Assembly: GCF_009857915.1 (NCBI RefSeq)
Contig: NZ_WWCM01000012.1
Location: 62,001 to 126,000, forward strand
Direction of reading: 5' to 3'
Source: Duganella qianjiadongensis
Lineage (GTDB): Bacteria > Pseudomonadota > Gammaproteobacteria > Burkholderiales > Burkholderiaceae_D
Length of the DNA: 64,000 bases
Part shown: one piece after another, positions 35,201 through 42,374 of the stretch
Position numbering within the stretch: position 1 is the first letter of the stretch
How the letters are laid out: each line of letters begins with the position of its first letter
Notes under the pieces: generated by a model
Told to the model about the DNA's origin: nothing
Seen by the model: only the letters and a program-made list of their open reading frames with translations
Database searches by the model: none
Program-made: the position numbers and the translations under genes

Positions 35201-37366
35201 ATGTCTGTATCCCCCGTTTCCCCCGTAACCCTGTTCTCCGATCTGGACCTCAGCGCTCCCCTGATCAAGGCGCTGAAAGACGTCGGTTACGAATCCCCGT
35301 CGCCGATTCAGGCGGCCACCATCCCGCTGCTGCTCGAGAACCTCGACGTGCTGGGCCAGGCCCAGACCGGCACCGGTAAAACGGCAGCGTTTGCGCTGCC
35401 TATCCTGTCGCGCATCGATATCCGCCAGACCACGCCGCAGGCGCTGGTGCTGGCGCCTACGCGCGAACTGGCGATCCAGGTCGCCGAAGCTTTCCAGACC
35501 TATGCTGCGCATATTCCCGGCTTCCACGTACTGCCTATTTACGGTGGCCAGAGCTATGGCCCGCAGCTGTCGGCGCTGCGCCGCGGCGTGCACGTGGTGG
35601 TTGGCACGCCCGGCCGCGTGATCGATCACCTCGATAAAGGTTCGCTCGATCTGTCCAAGCTGAAAACGCTGGTGCTGGACGAAGCCGACGAAATGCTGCG
35701 CATGGGCTTTATCGACGATGTCGAGCGCATCCTGCAGGAGACGCCGGAGTCGCGCCAGACGGCGCTGTTCTCGGCCACCATGCCGTCGGCTATCCGCCGC
35801 ATCGCCAACACCTATCTGCGCAGCCCGAAAGAAATCACGGTCGCTGCCAAGACCGGCACCAATGAAAACATCCGCCAGCGCTACTGGCTGGTGAGCGGCA
35901 TGCACAAGCTGGACGCGCTGACCCGCATACTGGAAGCGGAAGATTTCGACGGCATGATCATCTTCTCGCGCACCAAGCTGGGCACGGAAGAACTGGCGCA
36001 AAAGCTGCAGGCGCGCGGCTTCTCGGCAGCCGCCATCAATGGCGACATCCAGCAGGCGCAGCGCGAGCGTACTATCCAGCAGCTCAAGGATGGTAAGATC
36101 GACATACTGGTAGCGACCGACGTGGCAGCCCGTGGCCTCGACGTGGAACGCATCAGCCACGTGGTCAACTACGATGTGCCGCACGATCCGGAAAGCTATA
36201 CCCACCGTATCGGCCGTACCGGCCGCGCCGGCCGTAGCGGCGAGGCTATCCTGTTCATCACTCCGCGTGAAAAGGGTCTGCTGAAATCGATCGAACGCGC
36301 TACCCGCCAGCCTATCGGCATGCTGGAACTGCCGACCATACAGGCGGTAAACGATGTGCGTATCGCCAAATTCAAATCGCAGATCAGCGAGACGCTGGCG
36401 CAGGGCGAGCTGGAGCAGTTCCAGTCGCTGATCGAAGACTTCGAGCGCGAGCAGAATATTCCTGCCATCGAAATCGCTGCAGCGCTGGCCAAGATGGCGC
36501 GCGGCGATGTGCCGCTGCTGCTCGACAAGAAGCAGCAGATTCCGGCTGCCAGCTGGGATGAGCGTCCGGGCCGTCAGGTAGGCTTCGAGCGCGGCGACCG
36601 TGCCGAGCGTGCCGACCGCTTCCCGAAAAAAGAACGGGTGATGCGCGCGCCTGATCCGGGCATGCAGACCTTCCGCATCGAAGTGGGCTACCAGCACGGC
36701 GTCAAGCCGGGCAATATTGTCGGCGCAATTGCCAATGAAGGCGGGATAGACTCCAAGCATATCGGCCGGATCGAAATCTACGACGATTACACCGTGCTCG
36801 ATATGCCGGACAACCTCGATAGCGAAGTGCTGGCTCATCTGGCCGGCATCAAGGTAGCTGGCCAGCAGCTGCGCATCAGCCGTGATGGCGAGACGCCGGC
36901 ACCTGCCGCCGCCAAGCCGGCCAGCAAGGTAGCCAAGGCGGCTGCTCCGCTAAGCTCGGCCAGCTCGCCGCTGGCCAAGGCGGCACGCGTGGAAGCGGAC
37001 GAACTGGCGGAAACCGCGCCCAAGAAGAAAAAGGAAAAGCCGGGCAAGATCGCAATACCCATGAGCGCTTTCCGCATCGAAGTCGGTAGCAACCATGCGG
37101 CCACGCCGGCCAACATCGTTGGCGCCATCGCCAACGAAGCAGGGCTGGAAGCCAAGCATATCGGCCGTATCGAAATCTTCGATACCTACAGCATGCTGGA
37201 GCTGCCGGACGGTATGCCGCCCGATCTGTTCAAGCATCTGGGTAAAGTCTGGGTAGGCGGCGCACAGCTGAAAATCAGCCATGCCGACCGCATGCCGCCG
37301 GAATCGGGCAAGTCCACGCCGCCGAAAAAACCGGCCGCCGGTGCGAAAGCCAAGAAGAAGTACTGA
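35201..37366 (+). CDS. deaD: DEAD-box RNA helicase with two DbpA-type RNA-binding domains
   Basis: 721 residues from ATG 35201 (a GTG at 35189 is possible; neither has a strong ribosome site). The RecA-like core shows Q-motif F12/Q37, Walker A AQTGTGKT (54-61), DEAD at 160-163, SAT, and HRIGRTGRAGR. This is a DeaD/CsdA-type helicase acting in ribosome assembly and cold-stress RNA handling. Unusually, it carries two copies of the C-terminal DbpA-like RNA-binding domain, at about 488-560 and 621-693. Both begin FRIEVG and share GNIVGAIANE/KHIGRIEI-type blocks. Typical CsdA has one. A basic Lys-rich tail ends the protein. Confidence 0.94.
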   Translation: MSVSPVSPVTLFSDLDLSAPLIKALKDVGYESPSPIQAATIPLLLENLDVLGQAQTGTGKTAAFALPILSRIDIRQTTPQALVLAPTRELAIQVAEAFQTYAAHIPGFHVLPIYGGQSYGPQLSALRRGVHVVVGTPGRVIDHLDKGSLDLSKLKTLVLDEADEMLRMGFIDDVERILQETPESRQTALFSATMPSAIRRIANTYLRSPKEITVAAKTGTNENIRQRYWLVSGMHKLDALTRILEAEDFDGMIIFSRTKLGTEELAQKLQARGFSAAAINGDIQQAQRERTIQQLKDGKIDILVATDVAARGLDVERISHVVNYDVPHDPESYTHRIGRTGRAGRSGEAILFITPREKGLLKSIERATRQPIGMLELPTIQAVNDVRIAKFKSQISETLAQGELEQFQSLIEDFEREQNIPAIEIAAALAKMARGDVPLLLDKKQQIPAASWDERPGRQVGFERGDRAERADRFPKKERVMRAPDPGMQTFRIEVGYQHGVKPGNIVGAIANEGGIDSKHIGRIEIYDDYTVLDMPDNLDSEVLAHLAGIKVAGQQLRISRDGETPAPAAAKPASKVAKAAAPLSSASSPLAKAARVEADELAETAPKKKKEKPGKIAIPMSAFRIEVGSNHAATPANIVGAIANEAGLEAKHIGRIEIFDTYSMLELPDGMPPDLFKHLGKVWVGGAQLKISHADRMPPESGKSTPPKKPAAGAKAKKKY

Positions 37367-37386
37367 TCCCCTTATGCTCACCTCCG

Positions 37387-37406
37387 ACAGGGCCGCAAGG
37401 CCCTGT
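37387..37406 (+). terminator. probable hairpin terminator after the helicase
   Basis: Stem ACAGGGCC (37387-37394), loop GCAA, GGCCCTGT (37399-37406). The following sequence is only moderately T-rich (TGTGCTTGCTG), so termination may be partial. Confidence 0.55.
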
Positions 37407-37483
37407 TGTGCTTGCTGTCCGTGCACGGACTCAGTGCGGCGATCTGTTGCATTGCACCAATAACAAGCTTATCATTCTTCAAC

Positions 37484-37537
37484 AGGGCATGCTCAGGCCG
37501 TAAAGCATGGCTGCATGCCCTTGCGCCAGTCTGGCGC
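37484..37537 (+). promoter_or_regulatory. two inverted repeats upstream of the TnsB-like gene
   Basis: AGGGCATGC (37484-37492) pairs with GCATGCCCT (37513-37521), 20-bp spacer. It is followed by the palindrome GCGCCAG-T-CTGGCGC (37523-37537). They lie 86-139 bp before the start of the TnsB-like gene and could be binding sites or RNA hairpins. Confidence 0.4.
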
Positions 37538-37622
37538 GCTTATTGCATATCCAAGACAAGCATGCGCTAGGAACCGGATACGGGAGGGCGGTGGATGGCT
37601 GGAATACAAGGGCGGGGTGAAA

Positions 37623-39452
37623 ATGTTGCTACGCAATGAGCTGCTGCATTACACGCAGCCGGCCGCGCGCACCCTGCGCATACTGTGGATAGACCCGCGC
37701 CAGCGCTACGCCTATCTGTTCGATGTGGCCGGGCAGGGCAGCGAGGTGGAACGCTGGACGCTGGCGCGCATCCGTGCCGATCTGGAGGCGGGGCGCGCCA
37801 GCAGAGCACTCACTGACCCCTATCTGATGCTGCTGGGGCAGGAGCAGCCCGCGCCCAAGCATCTGGCGCTGCGTGACCGTGCCTGGCAGATCATCGCCCC
37901 GCTGGTCGCGCAGGAACCGGCCATTTATCAGGCCCATATGCGCGGTGCGCTGGTGGCGCAGGCGACCCGTCAGCATGGCGTATCGCATCCCACCGTGTAT
38001 CGTTATCTGCGGCGCTACTGGCAGCGCGGGCAGACGCCCAACGCGCTGCTGCCCGACTATGCCAACTCCGGCGGGCGGGGCAAGGTGCGGCAGGCGTCGG
38101 AGGGCGTCAAACGGGGACGGCCGCGCAAGGACGGCGCAGCCGATAGTGCGGGCGTAAATATCGATGACGATATCCGCCGCGTGATACGGGTGGCGGTAGC
38201 GCGCTACGCGGCGGACCACGCGCGCTTCTCCCGTCAGGGTGCCTACCGGCAGATGCTGGCGGAGTTCTTCTGCAGCCGCCGCATAGATGGTGAAACGGGG
38301 CGTATCGTGGCGGTGCAGGCAGCATCCCATGCCAGTCTGCCCAGCTTTGGCCAGTTCAACTACTGGCTGGACTACGACGATGACAGGCCGTCACAGGTGC
38401 AGCGTCGCGCGGCGGGCGCAGCGCAGCCAGCGGCTGGCAATGCATCCTGCGCGATAGGACCGGCGCAGGATGAAGTCAGGCTAGCGGCGACGGGGCGTCC
38501 CGGCGCTGCCTACTATCTATCCGTGCTGCAGGCTGAGCTGCAACTGGTGTCGCGCGCAGACCGGCTGCAGACCATAGGCCGGCCATGGCTGTATCTGGTG
38601 ACGGATGCCTATAGCGGCATGATTACCGGCTACTACATCGGCTTTGGTGGCGTGAATCGTGCCCATGCCCTGCTGGCACTGGCCCATTGCGGCGCCGATA
38701 AAGTGCGCTACTGCGCCGCACGCGGACGCGAAATCGCTGCGGCGGACTGGCCCGTGCAGCACCTGCCCGCCAGCCTGAAACTGGCGCCGGAGCTGGGTAC
38801 GGGTGGCGTGTTTACGCCTTTGCTGAACAACTTCAATCTGCCCGTGTGCGTAGCGCTCGATACGCCGCAAGCGTGGCTGCCGGTGCTGCAGCGGCGCTTC
38901 CGGCTGCTGCCCGCGGCAACGCAGGCCGCCGAGGGGCGGCTGGATGGCGTGCTCGATCTCGATGAATTCCACCGTCTGCTACTGGACGCTATCCTCTACT
39001 ACAACACCCGTGCTGTTCTGGATGGTGCTACGCCGCTACAGCGCTGGCAGCAGGGTATGGCAAGCCATGGCAGTTCGCTGCGTACCTATCCCGAACATCT
39101 GCTGCGCTGCAGCCTGTTGCCGGTGACGGATGCGCTGGTGTGCAGCGAAGGGATACAGCTATTCAGTCAATTCTATACCTGCATGCGCGCCTTCGACGAA
39201 GGCTGGTACGAGCGCGCCCGTACGCGCGGACCATGGAAGATCCGGATAGCCTATGACCCGGCCGACATGGAAACCATCTACCTGCTCGATGCCGCTGCGC
39301 CGATGCAGTATCACGCCTGCCATCTGCTCGATAGCAGTGCGCCCCAGCAGCTGGCGCAGGTCGAGTTTGCACTGCTGCCGCGCACTGCACTGCGTTCTGC
39401 CACCCCCGCACTACGTGCTACTACGCATACCTACGCCAGCTACGTGAACTAG
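37623..39452 (+). CDS. TnsB-like transposase with all three catalytic acidic residues replaced
   Basis: 609 residues from ATG 37623 (frame open from 37515). It is colinear with Tn7-type TnsB: an N-terminal RILWIDPRQRYAYLFDV block, HTH region (about 110-150), GRPRK basic patch, integrase-fold core (about 290-430) and Mu-transposase C-terminal region (PWKIRIAYDPADMETIYLLD). Strong anchors include VSRADRLQTIGRPWLYLV, DAYSGMITGYYIGF and ADWPVQHLP. At the DDE positions I read Ser300 (in YYLSVLQAELQLVS; TnsB has IDAT), Leu387 (in LKLAPEL; TnsB has LADRGEL) and Gln423 (in WLPVLQRRF; TnsB has a KGxVE-type motif). The spacing of 87 and 36 is close to TnsB's 88 and 35. The frame is intact, with no tnsA, tnsC or terminal repeats nearby. 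It is probably a domesticated, catalytically dead DNA-binding protein. Confidence 0.82.
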   Translation: MLLRNELLHYTQPAARTLRILWIDPRQRYAYLFDVAGQGSEVERWTLARIRADLEAGRASRALTDPYLMLLGQEQPAPKHLALRDRAWQIIAPLVAQEPAIYQAHMRGALVAQATRQHGVSHPTVYRYLRRYWQRGQTPNALLPDYANSGGRGKVRQASEGVKRGRPRKDGAADSAGVNIDDDIRRVIRVAVARYAADHARFSRQGAYRQMLAEFFCSRRIDGETGRIVAVQAASHASLPSFGQFNYWLDYDDDRPSQVQRRAAGAAQPAAGNASCAIGPAQDEVRLAATGRPGAAYYLSVLQAELQLVSRADRLQTIGRPWLYLVTDAYSGMITGYYIGFGGVNRAHALLALAHCGADKVRYCAARGREIAAADWPVQHLPASLKLAPELGTGGVFTPLLNNFNLPVCVALDTPQAWLPVLQRRFRLLPAATQAAEGRLDGVLDLDEFHRLLLDAILYYNTRAVLDGATPLQRWQQGMASHGSSLRTYPEHLLRCSLLPVTDALVCSEGIQLFSQFYTCMRAFDEGWYERARTRGPWKIRIAYDPADMETIYLLDAAAPMQYHACHLLDSSAPQQLAQVEFALLPRTALRSATPALRATTHTYASYVN

Positions 39453-39695
39453 CCTGGTGCAAAGGGCTTTCGGCCCGCAGATTCTCATCCCCGATTCCTG
39501 TTTTTTCACTGTGGCCGCATCGATCTGGTGCGTCCGCGGTGATTTTTATGCCGTGCATCCGGCAGCTGAAATTCCATTAAAAAAATAAAGTATTTTTCTC
39601 CCGCCTTTCATAGCGCTTACGCGCCCCGAGAAAGTAAACCATATGAATAAAGGCGCGCTTTCAATGTGAAGCAAGTTTATTTATTTATTCATTTG

Positions 39696-39710
39696 TGGCA
39701 CACCGATTGC
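39696..39710 (+). promoter_or_regulatory. sigma-54 (-24/-12) promoter
   Basis: TGGCAC (39696-39701), five bases, TTGC (39707-39710). The invariant GG and GC are exactly 10 bp apart, matching the RpoN consensus. Expected start is near 39722, giving a ~50-nt leader before ATG 39774. The preceding 240 bp (39453-39690) hold no gene but contain GC-rich inverted elements (GCGCTTACGCGCC near 39615, GGCGCGCTTTC near 39651) that could bind an enhancer-binding protein. Confidence 0.85.
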
Positions 39711-39773
39711 TAGATGGTAGTCATCGCGGCATCACTTGCGCATCAGACTTTTAGCAAATCGGTGAGGAAGCAG

Positions 39774-41381
39774 ATGGAAAGCAAGACAGTAAAACAGTTT
39801 AAATCGTTTAGTTCTTTTACTCGCAGAGACTTCCTGTATCGCGCCGCTGCAGTTGGCGGAACGGGGCTGCTGCTCAATACCATGAATGCATGGGGCATGG
39901 GCATAGGTTCCACTACTTCGGAACCACCGGCCCTGACAGGCAGCGGCAAAGGCAAGAAGGTACTGATTCTGGGTGCCGGTCTGGCCGGCATGACGGCAGC
40001 CTACGAACTGGGAAAACTGGGCTACCACTGCCAGATACTGGAAGCGCGCAGCTTTGCCGGTGGCCGCTGCCAGACCGCCCGCAAAGGCTTCAGCCTGACG
40101 GAACTGGGCGGCGAGAAGCAGACCTGCGAATTCGATCAGGGCCACTACATCAACCACGGCCCATGGCGGATACCGCTGCATCACCAGTCTACGCTGCACT
40201 ACACCCGCCTGTTCGAAGTGCCGCTGGAAGTGATGGTCAACGATAACGACCATGCCTTTGTGTACTCGGAAAATGCCGGTCCGTTTGCCGGCAAGCGCAT
40301 GCGGGTAGCGGAAATCAAGGCCGATATGCGCGGCCACGTTTCCGAACTGCTGGCCAAATCCGTCAAGAACCGGCAGCTCGACCAGCAACTGACGCCGGAC
40401 GATCAGCGCCTGCTGCTCGACTATCTGGCTCATGAAGGCCAGCTGTCCGGCGCCGACCTGCAGTACAAAGGCCGCAGTGGCCGTGGCTATGCCGTCAATC
40501 CCGGCGCCGGCATGTCGCCCGGCGCAGGCACGCCGTCCGACCCGCTGGGCTTCAAGGACCTGCTGGCCTCCAAGCTGGGCCACGTGTACAGCGCGGTGCA
40601 GGATTTCCCCATGCAGAACACCATGTTCCAGCCCGTCGGCGGGATGGACGCCATCGCCAAAGCGTTCGAGAAACGCGTTGGCAAGAATATCCGCTATCGC
40701 TCGGAAGTGCAGACTATCCGTCAGAACGACAAGGGCGTGACCGTCACCTACAAGGACACGGGCAGCGGCAAACTGGCCAGCATCAGCGCGGACTACTGCC
40801 TGTGCGCGATACCGCTCTCCGTGCTGCGCCAGATCGACACCGATTTTTCGGACAAATTCAAAAAGGCCATCGCTACGGTGTCCTATGCGCCGGTCGGCAA
40901 AATCGGCCTGCAGATGAAACGCCGCTTCTGGGAGGAAGACGAGCACCTGTACGGCGGTCATATCCTGACCGACCTGAAAGGCATCAATACCATCTCGCTG
41001 CCGTCGACCGGCTGGCAGGGGAAAAAAGGCGTGCTGCTGGGGTACTACCAGTACCAGACAGCCGCGATCGAAGTCAGCGCCCTGTCGCCGCAAGAGCGTG
41101 CCGCTTTTGCGGTGGCAGCCGGCCAGAAGATCTTCCCGCAATACAGCGAAAACTTCGAGACTGCCTTCTCCGTCGCATGGCACCGGGTGCAGTACAACCT
41201 TGGCGGCTGGGCGGAGTGGACTGAGAAGACCCGCGCCGCCGCCTACCCCACGCTGGTGGAAGGCGAGGGCCGCGTGCTGCTGGCAGGAGAGCATCTCAGT
41301 TATCTGACGGGCTGGCAGGCCGGTGCTATCGAATCGGCCTGGCAGCAGATCGCCAAAATCCATGCGAGGGCCAGTGTATGA
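39774..41381 (+). CDS. Tat-exported flavin amine oxidase/dehydrogenase
   Basis: 535 residues from ATG 39774, set by GAGGAA at 39764-39769 and by the sigma-54 start site. A twin-arginine signal (FTRRDFLYRAAAVGG, R17/R18) exports the folded FAD protein. Dinucleotide-binding motif VLILGAGLAGMTAAYEL is followed by EARSFAGGRC, and the C-terminal FAD motif is VLLAGEHLSYLTGWQAGA. It belongs to the monoamine/L-amino-acid oxidase family. The next gene is a cytochrome c, overlapping by 4 nt (ATGA), which suggests it passes electrons to cytochrome rather than O2, as NicA2 does with CycN. Substrate unknown: an amine or amino acid. Confidence 0.9.
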   Translation: MESKTVKQFKSFSSFTRRDFLYRAAAVGGTGLLLNTMNAWGMGIGSTTSEPPALTGSGKGKKVLILGAGLAGMTAAYELGKLGYHCQILEARSFAGGRCQTARKGFSLTELGGEKQTCEFDQGHYINHGPWRIPLHHQSTLHYTRLFEVPLEVMVNDNDHAFVYSENAGPFAGKRMRVAEIKADMRGHVSELLAKSVKNRQLDQQLTPDDQRLLLDYLAHEGQLSGADLQYKGRSGRGYAVNPGAGMSPGAGTPSDPLGFKDLLASKLGHVYSAVQDFPMQNTMFQPVGGMDAIAKAFEKRVGKNIRYRSEVQTIRQNDKGVTVTYKDTGSGKLASISADYCLCAIPLSVLRQIDTDFSDKFKKAIATVSYAPVGKIGLQMKRRFWEEDEHLYGGHILTDLKGINTISLPSTGWQGKKGVLLGYYQYQTAAIEVSALSPQERAAFAVAAGQKIFPQYSENFETAFSVAWHRVQYNLGGWAEWTEKTRAAAYPTLVEGEGRVLLAGEHLSYLTGWQAGAIESAWQQIAKIHARASV

Positions 41382-41791
41382 AACAAGGCTTGTTCAAATT
41401 CGCGCTGCTCGTCGTAGCGGCCATTGCCGCCGCAGCCACGGCGCCGGCGCGGGCCGACGGGATGGATGGCAAGGCGCTGTTCCTGAAGAACTGCGCGGCC
41501 TGCCACCAGCCTACCGGCAAAGGCATACCGGGCGCTTTTCCTGCGCTGGCGGGGAACAAATTCGTGCAGGGCAAAAGCACCGAGGTGGCCACCGTGCTGC
41601 TCAAGGGGCGCGGCGGCATGCCGGACTTTAGCGACAGCCTGAGCGATCAGGATATTTCCACCATTCTCAGTTTCGTCCGCAGCAGCTGGGGCAATCAGGC
41701 CGCGCCGCTGAGCGAGGCGGAAGTGATGTCCCTGCGCGATGCGCTGCAGGTAGAACCATTCAGCAACGGCCAGATGTCCAACAAACATTGA
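41378..41791 (+). CDS. periplasmic class I cytochrome c
   Basis: 137 residues. Signal peptide at about 1-26 (cleavage ARA-DGM), one heme motif CAACH (C39, C42, H43), and a likely Met ligand in GRGGMPDFSD (about 90). The fold is that of a single-heme soluble cytochrome c (LSDQDISTILSFVRSSWG C-terminal helix). It starts inside the stop of the amine oxidase gene and precedes the RidA gene, so it is the natural electron acceptor of the flavoprotein, delivering electrons to the respiratory chain. Confidence 0.93.
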   Translation: MKQGLFKFALLVVAAIAAAATAPARADGMDGKALFLKNCAACHQPTGKGIPGAFPALAGNKFVQGKSTEVATVLLKGRGGMPDFSDSLSDQDISTILSFVRSSWGNQAAPLSEAEVMSLRDALQVEPFSNGQMSNKH

Positions 41792-41804
41792 AAGAGCACA
41801 GCCC

Positions 41805-42329
41805 ATGAACAAAGCCCCTCAACTGAAACGCGTACTGGCAGGCCTGATGGTTCCGGCCGCGCTGGCACTTGCCTGCCAGAGCGCTGGCGCCGCACCGAAA
41901 GCCGACATTGTGCGCCACAAGATACCCGGCTCGGACTTCCCCATCGCGCTGGCGGTAACGGTGCCGCCCGCCGCCACGCTGCACTTCGTCAGCGGTCAGG
42001 TGCCTGCCGTGGTCGATGCCAGCGCCGCGCCGGATTCGATCGCTGCCTTTGGCGATACCCGAACCCAGTCGGAAACGGTGCTGAAAAAGATCAAGGAAAT
42101 CCTGCAGGGGATGAAGCTCGACATGCCGGACGTGATCAAGATGACCGTGTATCTGGTCGGCGATCCGGCCAAGGGCGGCAAGGCCGATACCAAGGGCTTT
42201 ATGGAAGCCTATACCCAGCACTTTGGCGGTAGCCAGACCAGCCTGCCCGCGCGCGCCGTGGTGCAGGTAGCGGGGCTGAGCAACCCCGGCTGGCTGGTGG
42301 AGATCGAAGTGCTGGCCGCGAAAAAATAA
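41805..42329 (+). CDS. exported RidA/YjgF/UK114-family protein
   Basis: 174 residues. N-terminal signal peptide (KRVLAGLMVPAALALACQSAGA), then a complete Rid domain with FVSGQVPAVVD, TVLKKIKEILQGMKLDMPDVIKMTVYLV and LPARAVVQVAGL. Arg150 lies at the position of the catalytic arginine of RidA imine deaminases. RidA proteins hydrolyse reactive enamine/imine products; most are cytoplasmic, so a secreted version is notable. Placed after an amine-oxidising flavoenzyme, it probably hydrolyses the imine formed in the periplasm. It starts 13 bp after the cytochrome gene. Confidence 0.9.
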   Translation: MNKAPQLKRVLAGLMVPAALALACQSAGAAPKADIVRHKIPGSDFPIALAVTVPPAATLHFVSGQVPAVVDASAAPDSIAAFGDTRTQSETVLKKIKEILQGMKLDMPDVIKMTVYLVGDPAKGGKADTKGFMEAYTQHFGGSQTSLPARAVVQVAGLSNPGWLVEIEVLAAKK

Positions 42330-42374
42330 TTCATCACAGCTTTACCCTACTTTACTAATCAACGAGGAATCACC

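Noticed and set aside
35168..36838. 556-codon minus-strand frame opposite the DEAD-box helicase
   Set aside because: All helicase motifs are on the plus strand; the antisense product is compositionally odd and lacks a ribosome site.
37387..39500. Active Tn7-like transposon
   Set aside because: No tnsA, tnsC or tniQ, no terminal repeats or target duplication seen, and the catalytic acidic residues are absent.
39774..41381. VioA-type tryptophan oxidase of a violacein pathway
   Set aside because: No vioB-E genes follow, the protein has a Tat signal, and the partners are cytochrome c and RidA.
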